From positions 930,001 to 994,000 of the forward strand of contig KE546980.1 in the NCBI GenBank assembly GCA_000442125.1: 64,000 nucleotides of DNA, written 5' to 3'. Made by a program: the position numbers and the translations under genes. The notes under the pieces were generated by a model, which saw nothing but the letters and a program-made list of their open reading frames with translations, was not told where the DNA came from and ran no database searches. Each line of letters begins with the position of its first letter. The first letter of the stretch is position 1. This document shows, piece by piece, positions 23,368-35,813 of the stretch. This DNA comes from Opeltia flavorubescens. Lineage: Eukaryota; Ascomycota; Lecanoromycetes; Teloschistales; Teloschistaceae.

Positions 23368-26074
23368 TTATTTATCGTAAGCTTCCAAATCATTCTCGTC
23401 CATGAGATCCCACTTCCTCGTCGTGAGCTTTCTTATCTTCTTCCCCGGTGTTTTACCAACAGGACTTTTGGGCCCTTTGGGTGACAGATTCATTGCATTC
23501 AGCTTGAACATAGTCATACCAATATCATCATCCGCTTCACTCATCTGCTTCCGAGGAGTGGACAGCATCTGTGATGGTTTCTTTGCTGACCGTGTTGGAG
23601 ACCGTGAGTTAATTTCTCGTTCTAGGGACTCGAGTTGGCGGCGCAGTCGCTCATTCTCAGCTTCCAGGTCCGGAATACGGTCATCAATATCCACAGGATC
23701 TTCGTAGACTATTGAATTTAGCAGAGCATCGGCGGATGACTGGAGCAGAGCGTCACATACTTTGGAATCCTTTAGTGACGATATCCAGCTTGCGGTCCAA
23801 ATGCTCATCATTTCGATCGGCCTTACCAAACGTCAGTAAGCTGTCCCTGAAAGTAATGGAAGTGACTTACCTCTTCCCCCCAAGCACCTATCCAACGTCT
23901 CCTTTCTTCTCCCATCTTGCGCTCCATGTCTTCCCAGCATTCCTCCCTCACCTCTCTTTCTATTTCCTCCGCTTTTTCCTCCGCTCTCTGCCAGCTTTCT
24001 TCGGCTTCCCTGCGTCGACCCTCTTCCTCACCTAGTCTTACACTTAAGATCTCTACCTCTTCGCTTAGTCGCGCGATTTCCGAGAAAGCCATTTCAACTA
24101 CAGCTTCATCCGTGTGAGCCGCCGTGGGTGATGTTTGTCCGTTCGCATCAGGCTTATGTGTCGCCGAACACGATACTGAGCCAGCGAGAATCGTGCTGGA
24201 TACTGATGGTATTCGAGGGACAGTCACCTCTCGAGCGAGAGCCGAGTAACGGAGTATCTGGCTGGTCGCGTTGAAGTCACCCAGAGGATCTGCCGTGACG
24301 ATCATGATTGCCTTTTGTGGGTTACGGTGCTGGTGAGCATGCTGTATATTGGCATGATAAGATGACGGATACGAATTGGAGAACAGTAGCTCTGTCAGCT
24401 TGCATTGTCGGAAGGGGACAAGACTTGGCTGAGATTTATGTCAGTGAGCTGATACTAAGTAAAGAAGCTCGGTATATGTCATACCTTGGACCCATCTTGA
24501 CAGTCACTTTGCATTTGCAGGCACTGTCCAAGGTACATCAAGCTTTCGTTGATCTTTCCTGCTTCAGCGAGTGTTGCACCTGCCGTCTTTGCATTCCGCG
24601 CTCGTTCCGANCCTGCATATGGAAGTCAACGAGATTTAAAGCCTTGATGGGGTTGTTTTCCGTCTGTCTTACCGGCTAAGTCAACGACAGTAAGCTGAGC
24701 CCCGTTCCAGGCTGTTGACATGCCTCCTTTCGGACGCTTCCGAACCTCTACGCAGAAGAAGCCGTGGCTTCGCGAGCTCACACTATTACTCCCGGTGCCA
24801 GCAACTCTCCGTTCCATCAATCCTGTCTCCAGAACCATCAATGCCTCTTCATAGCTGCTACATACAATCTTTCGTAACCCTGCAACTATTTTTCGATCTG
24901 GCGATGCCTCTGTGGGTTTGAACAAGAGGGGCCGTCGGCGGAGATCTTTAAGATTGCGTGGATAGGACAGGAGGTCAAATATACGGTCGTTGTAGACCTC
25001 GTACATGGATAATAGGATAGTGTATTCAGCGTTTGAGTCTGCGCACACCGTTACATCGGATATATCTGGAAATTGAGGTAGCACGGAAGGTCTTTGAAGG
25101 ACGTAGCGCTTCGGTACATTTGGAACGAAATTCGGATCCTGCAGAGTGTTACCAAAACGTAATCTAGCCTGCCTTTTTGTGATTCTTGGGGTGTTCCAAA
25201 AAGGAAGATTGGAGGGCATATTTTGTGTTCCAGAAAAGGTTAATCCTGTACTCCGCATGGGTACTTCGAGTACAGGTCTGATACTTGAGCATTCTCCATT
25301 GCCATTTTGGCAGGAATGGTTTGGGCTCAAGCCGAGGATTGACCATTGACTCTTAAGACCAGTCTTGGGAGAGGTTTGGGGATGTGAAGGAGACTCTAAG
25401 CCTACCATCAGAGGGGTTGGGGCGCGGGAGCCTACTCGCTCTTGAAGCGCGTCTCCATATGCCCCGTCCAAGAACTCCTTTGCAGGGAGTATTTGAGCTT
25501 CGGAAGCATCAGCAGCGCTGAGTGACGAGATCAAAGAAGGGCTGCTATTCGGATGCAGTATCTGTTGCTTCAGCGAGCGATATATTAAATCCAGAGAGAG
25601 CTGTGTTAAACCCCGCTGAGATTTCGATCCAAGTATTGTGTGACTCTGTTTAGCTGTCAGGCTTGTTCCAGGTCGTTTCTAATTTTAGAAGGAGCTGACT
25701 TTTCCAGAACCTGTCACGCCCAGCGTTGCTAAAAGACCATCGCGAGACTCTCCTAGAACGCCCTCCACTAGCGGTATGACACCTGTCCCTTTGAAAATGT
25801 CCAGTTGAGCCGCCTCCTCTTGAAATACTCTGGTGAAGGCGAATTTTTCTACCGCTCGCTTCCTCGAGTCACTCGGTGGACGTATGGTAATGTGTGTAGA
25901 TAGGTTATCCTGGCCATCGCGGAGAGGGGGTTCAACTATCAAGTAGCGTTCCGGTGCTGGAAGTGACGGATAAAGAGATTGTTGTGTGAGTTGGACGAGA
26001 GGTGACGGCGGAGGCCGTAGTCGAAGGTACACTTGGAATAGCGACGTCGACGATGGCTTTGTCGAATGGTCCAT
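23368..26074 (-). CDS. kinesin-6-like motor protein
   Basis: This microtubule motor has an N-terminal head. Exons 26074-25700, 25645-24673, 24612-24485, 24428-23871, 23821-23761 and 23708-23368 (introns 49-60 bp) give 811 residues. The nucleotide motifs are GVTGSGKSHTILG (P-loop), NSVSSRSHGFF (switch I) and LTVVDLAGSERARN (switch II), with VPFRQCKLTELL following. About 180 extra residues lie between the helix LSLDLIYRSL and the strand YTILLSMYEVYNDRIFDLL. This is the place where kinesin-6 (MKLP1-type) motors carry an insert, and INESLMYLGQCL also fits that group. A coiled coil follows (FSEIARLSEEVEILSVRLGE and ENERLRRQLESLEREI). The ambiguous base 24611 is the third base of a glycine codon spanning a splice site, so it is silent. 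A cytokinesis or spindle-midzone role is inferred from the family. Confidence 0.88.
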
Positions 26075-26544
26075 GGCTACCCAGTGATAATAGTGAAAGC
26101 TATTCCTACTAATGCTTGCTGTAAGATACCTTATTCGAAATTGTTCTGCGAGCTTTGCGAAAAATAGACGTGGTCTTGTTTACGCCGATACACCGGTTGT
26201 ATCACCACGACGATTATCTTATCTAAGCTAGTATGAAGCTAACCAGCGCCGGCCCTTAGCCAAACCCCTGCACCGCAGCAAACTCCGCACTACACAAGAT
26301 TTTTGACATAATTGACAGTCCAGTAAGATTACATCTCAAACCACCTATGTATGCCACACACTCCCAACGAAAGCCTTTTATAGGATATAGGAGCTTCGCA
26401 GAAAACCCAAAACACCTTCTGATCCCTAGGTAATCCTGTCTACATTGCATTGACAACAACTCCACAATTACCAAACCAGCAAACAGACCCTTTGCCATTG
26501 CACAAATCCATTCCTGTGAAAGCCACCAATAAAAGACATTATGA
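26075..26544. other. intergenic stretch
   Basis: 470 bp between the kinesin start and the 3' end of the acyltransferase gene. It should contain the kinesin promoter. Nothing else recognised. Confidence 0.4.
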
Positions 26545-28037
26545 TCAGTCTCTTCGGACTGGAAGAGCTGTGCTCTTCTCGCTTTTATCATACATGATAT
26601 CCTCTGCCGTTTTCGTCATAATCCCAAAGTAAGGCTCGACCTTGATCGCCCAAAAATGCGTTGCTGTAAAGAGGATGACAAAGAAAATCGGCATCGCTAC
26701 CAAGAAGGTAGGGGTGCCAGGAAGCGGGTAGCGCATAAATTTCTTACCTCCCTCTTCGATTTCAGTGATCTGTTGTCGGGAGAAGAGAATCCAGGCCAGT
26801 ATACTTCTCATGAAGGATCCATGAAGTAGATACAAAGGGAAACTGATTTTGCCCAACCAAAGAAGCCATGGTCGGCTAAGTGCGCGACGGAAGTGTGGTG
26901 ACATGACGAAACTGAGTGTGAGAATTTGGGCCCCGATTGTTGGCCAGAATCGCATTAATTCGGCGTTGTGTGGAGCAAGCTTGTGGTGCCAGTGGAGCAA
27001 AAAGTTTGACCAAGGAGTCCAGTCCTGGAACTCTGACGGGAATGACATGAGTAGAAGCCCACAGACGGCAAGCGGTGGAGCGAAGAAAGGCGAAAATGAA
27101 GCGAAGCGGAGTGGGAACTCGGAGTGATTAAGTTCAGCAAGTATGATGCCGCAAAAAACATTGGCACCCACCATGGCTAGTTATTGCTATTAGTTTATGG
27201 CTAGCCAATTTGAGGAGCTGATGTAGGCAAGAGAACTTACGATCTCCAATCTTGATGTCCCAGTTCCAAGACCAAAAGTACAATAATGTTACTGTCAGAA
27301 CGCGCCATCGTGGGGTCAAGTTGATGGTCACAAGTAGTGCGGTGAAGACAAACATGGATCCTTGAAGCAAGTATAAGAGAGCCCACTGAGGTTGATCGTA
27401 GGGATTATCGGGGTTGTAGGTCCAAGTCGTTCGAATTGCGCGCAGCAGGTCCTCCAAAGCAGTGCCCCAAGATGAGCTGGGACTGGGACTAGTTGCATAG
27501 AGCCAATAGGCGTTCGATTGCTTTGCCGTTTCATAGGCTCCAAATTGGGTGATGAACCAGTTGATGATGGTGGCGGCGGTCGCGGGAAGAACCAGACGAA
27601 AGGACCTCCTGAAGGAGCTAACAGCCAGATTGGAAAGCGCAGGATCGGTGTTTCCAGCTCTTGCAAGTTTGATAGGCTTCAACGAATTGACGAAGCCGGA
27701 GAGGATGATGAACAGCGCAACCCAGGCAGCACCTTGTCCGACGAGGCGGAAGATTGGCCTTTGCATCAACAGCATGGGCACACCCTTCCCAAGACACGGC
27801 AATACGATGTATCGAGCAAAGGCAAGGGTAAGGTGACTGAACATGACGAAGACGGCAGCGATGCCGCGAAGGCCCTGTCCTGGTCAGCCATGGAAGCGGA
27901 GGCAGGAGACAGAAAGGAGTAAATACATCAGCCCAGCTTGTATCCTGCAATGCTTTGTTATAGCCATTGCTATCCAGAGATGGATTCCAATTAGCCCTTT
28001 CGGCGTAGGTACTCAGCAACGACACTGCAGCCGACAT
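26545..28037 (-). CDS. acyltransferase-3 family membrane protein
   Basis: This is an integral membrane O-acyltransferase of the acyltransferase-3 (OafA/NodX-like) family, which moves acyl groups onto sugars or other acceptors; the substrate here is unknown. Exons 28037-27927, 27874-27241 and 27176-26545 (introns 52 and 64 bp) give 458 residues. The family start ALQDTSWADGLRGIAAVFVM has the R-G pair, and the next catalytic His is in FSHLTLAFARY. Many hydrophobic helices follow (AAWVALFIILSGFV, FVFTALLVTINL). The conserved segment WLLWLGKISFPLYLLHGSFM near residue 360 is diagnostic. The first exon is short (37 residues), and only the acceptor at 27875 gives the conserved DGLRG frame. Confidence 0.9.
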
Positions 28038-29221
28038 GGTTAGAGCATGATGAGACGAAAAGGCATGAGGTGAAGATGACAGTCAGCCCCATCGAGGTTT
28101 GTGTTCTGTTCGAGTAGAAAACACCATCCGAAGATCAGCCGAGCGTGAGGATGAAAAAGGGGCGTGAGGGGCTTGAATTGATATTTCAATGCCACGAGCC
28201 ACGTGCCAGTACAACTTTAAACGAACCTGAAAATTAAATGTCCACAAGAAAAAGCATCCTTAATACCAGTACCCGTAAGCCTTATATTAGGTCACTCGAC
28301 GGTACATTGGACAAAGTTTTTGACAGCTTGTCAAAATCACAAGTGACTTCGTCTGCTTCTACCTGTAAGAGACAAGCCAGGATACGACAACCAAGGTCCG
28401 AGTAGGTTACTCTGTCATCCTCCTTTCTGCCATTCAACTCACTCTCCTAGCGCTGAGTTAGCTAGCTCCGGTGTTTTCCAACCGCATCTTTAGCTGTGAG
28501 ATCTGCACAGACTTAAGGTGCAAATTATGTTATACCCAAACTTTCTGTCCGTAATGTCGTCGTCCCGCTTCTCGTTTGCGGAGTGCTCTTTCGCAGCCAA
28601 TGATAATGACAACCGTTCTATTAATATTTCCACTGTACTTCGTGACGCTGCTTTGACTCAACGATGGGTCTTTCTCCGCTCGGCAGAGCTCCATTCTTTC
28701 CTGCATGATCGCGAAGTATTCTCTCATCTGGTATGAATACGTGGACTTCATCTCTTGCTTCTGCTACCATTGCTTTTTTCGATCGAATCAAGCTTTCTCA
28801 GTGACACTGGGTGAACTACAATATGAAGCTGTTCAGTCAATCGGCTTGTGCATGCTGGGGCGACCACCTACTGACTTTCATGCCTAAAACATCTATCCCG
28901 TGCCACGAACCCGGTATTACGATTTACTCACATTTAATTTACCTGGTCCCTGAACAATTTTTCCCTTTCTGGACAGTATTTTAATAAGTAATGAGACAGC
29001 ACTTCTTCATTTCTACCACTAGTCGTAGCGTTGTCTATCCGTCCCACGTCTCTGAGGTATGTCAATGTTAGTTCTGTCTTTCCTTGGCTTGATATCTCTC
29101 TCAATATCTTGAGATTTTTCGGGATACCGTACTCATGTAAATTTTGAAATGCTTGATTTCTGTGTTGGTCTTTTTCCAGCAATCTATCCTTCTTTTCATG
29201 CTACGCTGAAAATTCCCTTCC
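28038..29221. other. intergenic stretch, nothing recognised
   Basis: 1.2 kb between the acyltransferase start and a pseudogene remnant. Open frames here are short and show no family features. Confidence 0.4.
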
Positions 29222-29480
29222 ATGTCTAGTTCCATTCCTGGCGTCAAAACGCCAGAGGCCTTTCCTCCACCCATGGCGTGAACCAAAATTCTGTTAATCT
29301 GGTAGTCTGCTCTGCTGGTATGAATGAGCTGATTTGTATTTTCACCATCCTCTGCACCGTCATATTGATACTTCGACTATACACCAAAGCCCGAATAATT
29401 AAATTCTGGGGTCTGGACGACGCTTCAGTCACGCTCGGCTGGGCCTGTTGTGTCATTATGACGGGAATGCGCATATGGTA
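29222..29480 (+). pseudogene. truncated, frameshifted rhodopsin-domain (PTH11-like) membrane protein remnant
   Basis: The frame from 29222 reads SSIPGVKTPEAFPPPMA and stops. A different frame beginning near 29278 continues with ELICIFTILCTVILILRLYT and KFWGLDDASVTLGWACCVI. This is the usual order of the N terminus and first two helices of the fungal 'rhodopsin domain' integral membrane proteins (PTH11-related group). One frameshift separates the two pieces, and the expected remaining five helices are missing after about 29480. I see no intron that would repair it, so it reads as a broken 5' fragment. Confidence 0.65.
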
Positions 29481-30348
29481 CATGACTCAATCGGAATTCC
29501 CTTTTACTTCAAGGTCAGATCGACGTCTTAAACCTTACGTCTACTCAGGTAAGGTCCCCCCCAAATGGGAATCGCGGCGTTGCGGATACCAGGAGATGGC
29601 AGGACCAACATAATACGCAGAGTTGGGAAACGATTGAACCTCCCATAGCCCAAGCACGTGATCCATGTTCAGCATCGGGCGAAGAAGACGTGGAGCGTGG
29701 CATCGTGAGGACCGTATCACTCGATGTTCGATAAGATGAAAAAGCATCCTATTCGTTGAAAATAGAATTAACCCGCTATATCTCGTTACCACTAAAATCA
29801 GCTTGAGCAGCAGCGGAGAATCTCTTGCCTTGTGGTGAAACTCGCTAACGACCAAAACCTCTTAAAGCAGAATACCAGATTATACATCAATGCATCAAGT
29901 ACCGTTCCTGGACAAAAGTTGGGCGGTGAATGTATGATTCGTATCTCTATTCAACGTATCTACATGAGGAAGTTCTTCATAGACTTTATTAAGTCTACTT
30001 GCGTGACGTCTCGTGTAGTCCTTCAACACCCAGCCATACGCGTATTGAGCACCTACACAGTCAACAACCGGACACATACATAACAAATGGGACGAAGACA
30101 CTGTATTTAGAAGATTACAACTTAAATTAGTCGAATAGTACAGCAATGTAAAGTAGGTATCTTCTCCCTTCCATCATCTAGACGTCCATATTACGGAACA
30201 AATAACAGATTTGGCCCGCTTGCGACTTCCGTAAAAGAACAAGAAATCATATGTAGAGCAAATGGCCATGCAAGTATCGCTCACGGCACCAAAATACAAA
30301 TGAAGGACGTATGTATACCTCCGGGCCCGGCTGAAATCAACCCTGATC
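29481..30348. other. intergenic stretch after the pseudogene
   Basis: About 870 bp. The missing 3' part of the rhodopsin-domain gene is not present here. The right end should be the 3' UTR of the large minus-strand gene. Nothing else recognised. Confidence 0.4.
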
Positions 30349-33300
30349 CTACAATCCCAACGCCTTTCTCAACATCGGGAATCTCTTCTTCTTCCCTGCT
30401 TCCTTCCCACCCACCGCAACACCATTGATCGGCTCTCCCTCAGCCGTGAACCTCCTCGATCCGGGCTGGGGCCTCATACTCCCAAGAGCCAAAGGCTTTC
30501 CTACCGGACCATCCGCAGTGCTCGGCCTCCCTTTCTCCGCCGCTGCTGCCGGCATTTCTGGCAGCGGCCATGTGTCTGACGCGAATCGCTTCGGCGTGTT
30601 TCGTCTTTGCAGTTTCGGAGGCTTGGGGGAAGCTTGGGATTTTGGACTTGCAGGACTACCTGGAAGATTGGCAGCTTTGGAGCTCTGTGGGGACGATGGA
30701 ATGTCGGCTGGCTTTGCAGATCTTGGCTCCAGAGCATGTGGTACACTTGGATCTGTATTCGCGATAGGGGCACTAATATTTAGAGGGGGTTGAGGTTGTT
30801 GCTTTCTTCGACTGCCGAAGAAAGAACGTTTTTTCTTTTCTTTCTCTATGACTTTGCTGGCTTGCAGAACACTTTCTTGCTCTGTCGCACCGGGGCGTAA
30901 AGAGCCAGTGGCGAGTGCCGATCCTTCCAGCGGTTTGTGATTGCCATTCGTCGCGAAGACCGAAGATTTCCCATCTGGTCCGACCTTGGGAGAGGGAGAT
31001 GCGGAGCTATCCTCTAGATCGGTAGAATCACCTTCGTCGATGCGACGAGGGATGCCTCGTACGGGCGTTAGACTTGGCTTTTCCTCTTCCTCGTCACTCG
31101 AATCCACGAAACGACTACCGCGTTTCGGGAGTACCTCGTCTTCATCACTTGAATCACCGAACCGGCTTGAAAATCGAGAGCCGGCCTTCTTAGTTTCTGA
31201 ACTCTTTGATTTGGATTTTCGTCCAAATCCGAAACCGCCGGATGGTGATTTGGTGCGACTGCCGAGGCTCGAGTCCATCGAATCTCTCATCGATGTCCGC
31301 ATCCCACCCGGACCAGCAGTGGCAAAAGGTCTTCGAGCTGGAGGCGACATGGAACGCGCACTTTGAGATACTTGCCGGTCACCATATGCGGACTGGGGTC
31401 TGCCATCTGTTGATTCACCGCGCATTGATCGCTTCATAGTGTACTTGCCATCGGAGGTTCTTGGCCGGGTCTTCTTGAAGCTGCTGGAAGAGTCGCTTCC
31501 GTTGGAAGTTGCACGGCGTAACGCCGGCTTCGCTGTCTTTTTGGGTAAAGGAGCCACCGGTGCAACAGTCCTTGGCGTCACACCCACTGATGCTGCTCGT
31601 CCATGGCCGGGTGCATGCGTCCCATTGGGCTTCGTGTAGTCAATCATAGCAACGGCCGACATGGGACGATCCTTCTTCTTCACCTTCCTTGTTGGCCCAT
31701 CTGCAAGTGGTTCACTTTCTGGTATATTGACGGAGTTTCGTAGAGCTGACTTTGGAGGTGCATTACCACGCATAGATGCTCGCATGGTTGGCTGCGAGGT
31801 ACCTGTTTGTGAAGATCGCAGCGATGATTTCATGTGACTGGTGCCAGGAGATGTAGATCTGGTGACCTCCTTGCGAAACTCTTTGTCAGGCCATGGCGGT
31901 AACGGTGGATCGCTGGAGTGAGGTGTCTTTTTGACCATCTTCTTTTTCTTTGGCTTCTCTACAGGAATAGGTCCGTTTTTGATCGTCGCTGACGGCTCAT
32001 CGACAGCGCCAGGTATAGCTGCACGTTCAAGCTGTTCCTTACGGCTCTGGCTGAGTCCCGACCAGTATGCTTGCGCTCGATCCCAGCCTTCCTCTGGCGG
32101 AGGTTCGGAGAGCTGGCTCTCGCTGCGTGTGACTGCGCTTGGGCGACCCGACTTCGAGCTTGTGCTAGTTTTCGCGGTTGGGCTCTCTGGTACAAGACCA
32201 GCGACAAATGGCGTTCTAGAGGCGACAGGGCTTTCAACAATTGCGTTGATAGAGCCAAAGCCATCACCTTCTATGTCAGACATGTCCTCAGCTGCATCGC
32301 TATAGATACTGTTTCCGGTGTCATCGGATTCGTCATCTTGACCACCTTCTGTCTGTTGGTGTATACTTTCCGCAACATGACCCACTATTGGAGACCCGCC
32401 AGGAGAGGTAGCAGTGGACTCGGGTTCCGGTTCCGAAATCCCAAGATTAGCCGGGGAGAGATCTGTAGCATGATGGGGCGCACTGGAAGCCGAAGAAACA
32501 TTGCTGGTGTTATTCGTAGCGTCAGGAGTAGCTCGAACAACGTTGTCATCATCAGGTGCAGTACTGAAGCCACCTGGCATTTTGAACCAATCTTCTTGCT
32601 CATTTTCAGGACTTCCTATGCCAGGAGTGGCCGGCAAAATTGCTATTGCAGGCACAGAGCCGTTCTGCATGAAAGCCGACTTATCCTCAGCATGTATACT
32701 GGCATTATCGGTATTTGGCTCGGTTGTCCCAACGGCATCTCTTGGTTCTGTCTCTCTACGGGCTGGTGGTAGCTTGGTGCTTACTGCCGGGTGCTCCGTG
32801 TCAGTACCAGCACTCTCTTCGCTGTCTGAATGATAGCCAGTGCCTTCAACAGACGTAACCTCTGGAGGAAGCGGCTCATCCGCTTGCGGCGTGGCTCCCC
32901 CATGCTCACCATCAGCATCGTTTCTAGCCGCAAAGTCCTGGGATAATACATGCCCAACGCCGTGATCGCTTGACGTCTGGGTTTCAAGTAATGGTCTTTG
33001 GTTGTACTTTCGGTCGTCGCCCCTTTGGACCACGAAATCATTCTCACCCTTTTTCTTAGTACGTATGCTACCAAATGATGGCAAGACTGGGGTAGGTTTG
33101 ATCACCTCGTCTTGATCTGATTCGTTCGATGACGCTTCAGCCTTCTTATGACGACCGAAACCCAAGAAACCTTTGCTGCTACTGTCCTTGTGCTGGGGGC
33201 TCAATATTGTAGGAGACTCGGTCGGTGGCGGTGTGGATGCGCGACCGAGGATCACTGAATCTTCATCGAAGCTAACCCGAGCACCTTTCTTCTTCACTGG

Positions 33301-34999
33301 CAATAATCTGCCACTTTCGTCAGACACAGCCGAACCATCGTAAGATGCTTCGCTGCCAACACCAGAGAGTCGGCTAGGGCCCCCCGTAGCAAATCCCACA
33401 GGAGATGCTCCTCTGGACGATGGAGAGTGCTTGAGTGCGGATTTCGCTGGGGAAACTGAACGAGCAGGTGGTTGATGCTTGGCGCCATCTGAAGTCTCGT
33501 ACGAAGGTTGAGCTAGAAAATGAGCGGCTCGTCCTGGACTAAATGACTTTGGACGATGCTGTTGTGGTGCTAAATCTTTAGTATCAGATGTAGGAAGGCC
33601 AGCTCCAGGAACATGGAATGGGCTCCTGTCGATAGATGTTGACAAAACAGGTGGCTGGCTCGCAGACTTCTTGTGCTGTTTCGTGGTGCCTGCTAACTCC
33701 GAAGTAGAGGCAAGCGGTTTTCCAACGGTATGGCCGTTCTGAGCAACGCTTTGTTTCGCTGATCTGTTCCCCTCTTCCTGTTCTTCTGCTTCCCGCTCTT
33801 CGCGGACGATAGATGGTTGCTTTGTCAACAGTCCGGCAGCACGGGTATTGAAGGTGCGAGGCCGGTCAGCTGAACTACTAAGATCTGATATGGCTGAGTC
33901 TGAATCCGAATTATAGGACCCCTGAGAGCTTTCAGAAGACACAACACGCTTCTTTTTCTTTTTAGGCGCTGCTTTTGGAGCTATTGCACCTGCTGTAGCG
34001 ATTGAGCGATCTGCAGGTGAAGGAGTTGAGTTCACGGAAGTGGGCGCTTTGAGAGGTGTCTCGACTGCAGTACCAGTGGGCTTCGCACCCCCGCCTCCAG
34101 CGAAATGACTTCCTTCTGCCATGTTCTTTGCCACTACTTTCTTCTTCTTCTTGACCGGTCGTGTTGCGGTGTTTTGCACGTCGAACTGTATATTGTCGGC
34201 CTCTCCATCGCGAAGCGCCCCCATATTAGCCTTCGGCCCTAGACCTCTAGCGTTGTTTTGTGCGGGATGCTGTTGCAAATCTCTAAGCGGAGACACGGGA
34301 GGGGAGTTCTGGGGACTCATGGGGCGAGAGAAGTTGACCGATTCTCTGTTCTGTGCACGTTCGGTTTCCCCTACCGCGGTAAGATTTGTAGCTTGCCTTT
34401 TCGTTCGTTGGCTTTGCCCGGTACCTGGTCCCCTGTCCAGACTAACACCTCGCCCTCCAGCCCTTGGTATAGGCGATGTTACTCTTTCCGGAGGCTCGAC
34501 GCTCGCAGGCCGCCGTAAAGATTTCACAGGAACAGGCGGTGGCAGTCCATAGGCTTTAGGTAGGGCAGGTACTGGCGGAGGGTCGTCATCATAGCTGTAT
34601 GGGTTCACTGTGTTGCTCCGACTCGGTGAAGGATCCCGAAAGGTGCGTTCGGTCATCGATCCTCCACTGTTTTGCCTCTGTAATGTTGGACGTGAACTAC
34701 CATTCGAGGAGACTGAGCCAGATCGCTGAGCTCTGCGTTTGGTTGGGATGTCTCCAACTGGTGTTGGAGTAGTTGGTCTAGAGCGGAGGGCTGCCGCAGC
34801 AGCGGCATTTGATAAATTTGCATTGGAGGTGCGGCTGGCAAGAAAAGCCTGGACGGCAGCTGTAGACGCTGCAGCGGTGGGTGGAGTCTTTGGAGGCTAG
34901 GAAGCAAAATTATCAGTCATGGGTGAAGAAAAGATCGCCAAAGGTTGGCAAAGCAATACGACTTACCGGATTCGATGACGCTCTTCTGCGGTGAAACAT
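30349..34999 (-). CDS. large disordered Ser/Pro/Lys-rich protein, possibly eisosome-related
   Basis: Exon 1 (34999-34967, MFHRRRASSNP) is joined over a 70-bp intron to 34896-30349, giving 1526 residues with almost no predicted globular part. The N terminus PPKTPPTAAAS, an alanine run (LSNAAAAAALRSRPTTPTP) and MTERTFRDPSPSRS recur in a fungal family I know only as uncharacterised or Seg1/Eis1-like eisosome proteins. Later come Lys-rich patches (VKKKKKVVAKN, KKKRVVSSESS), a short ordered-looking piece (WDRAQAYWSGLSQSRKEQLE), acidic phosphosite-like clusters (DSSDEDE) and a basic, possibly amphipathic end (KKKRFPMLRKALGL). Many SP/TP sites suggest heavy phosphorylation. The eisosome link is a guess. 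The gene itself is firm. Confidence 0.8.
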
Positions 35000-35813
35000 C
35001 CTCTTGCTGGTGCAGGGAGGAGATGAAGGAAGCCCAGGGACCGTACAAGAAGAGGTTCGTGGAGGTCTAGGCTCGTCTGGTCTGAGGTTATGATCGCATG
35101 GGGATACAGCAAATTTTCCGACAACGCGCAAGAAAGATGCGCGCAGGGAAAAGGGTGGTCTATGCGGTGCCGCTCAGCTGGAAATGATAGCTAGTGCTAG
35201 TGCCAATGTCAAATTGTTGCAGCTGTCAGATCGTTTCAAGAGTCAAGTCTCTGTGGATAGAATATCGCAGGGATTAGGTGATAAGTATGAGTAGATTGAA
35301 GGAAGATTGTAGTGGCAGAAACGATGTGGTGGTGCTGATCTCAATGGCTTTCTTTTGCCTTGCTTTTTTGGGCCGTAACATAAAGTCCTTACTGTGTTTG
35401 GTGTTGGTCGGATTCATTGCCAAGCCGCTCCGACCGCTTAGCCGCTTGCTTCCGCGCCCACACTTCCACACTTCGACAGCACGAGATTACCTTTTCTACA
35501 CGTCATCACAAGCAGTCTACAGGAAGTTACCGTGGGACTGGCTACATGGCTTAATGCCAGACCAATAGATGCTTAAACTTTATCATTGATATATACGAGA
35601 ATATCGATTGTTAAGCTTGGAGTTGCTGTCATATATTGTATTACAGTAATCATCTCTTGCCCTCTTGCACCGTAGCCTTCCGAATAATTAAGAGGTTTGT
35701 TCCATACCTGTAGGTTTACTTCCTTCCTAGAGCAGTGACATTTATCCTTTTTGTCGGCCGCATTTAGCTTGCTTCTCACGCGTATCTGGTTCATGCTCGA
35801 CAGTGGTGTAAGC
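35000..35813. promoter_or_regulatory. divergent intergenic region, disordered protein / epoxide hydrolase
   Basis: 814 bp between divergent start codons. Both promoters must lie here. The frame upstream of 34999 remains open for 44 codons to 35131 but lacks family resemblance, so I keep the later ATG. Confidence 0.4.

Noticed and set aside
30425-34552. Several open frames of 100-230 codons on the + strand
   Set aside because: They are antisense shadows of the 1526-residue minus-strand gene.
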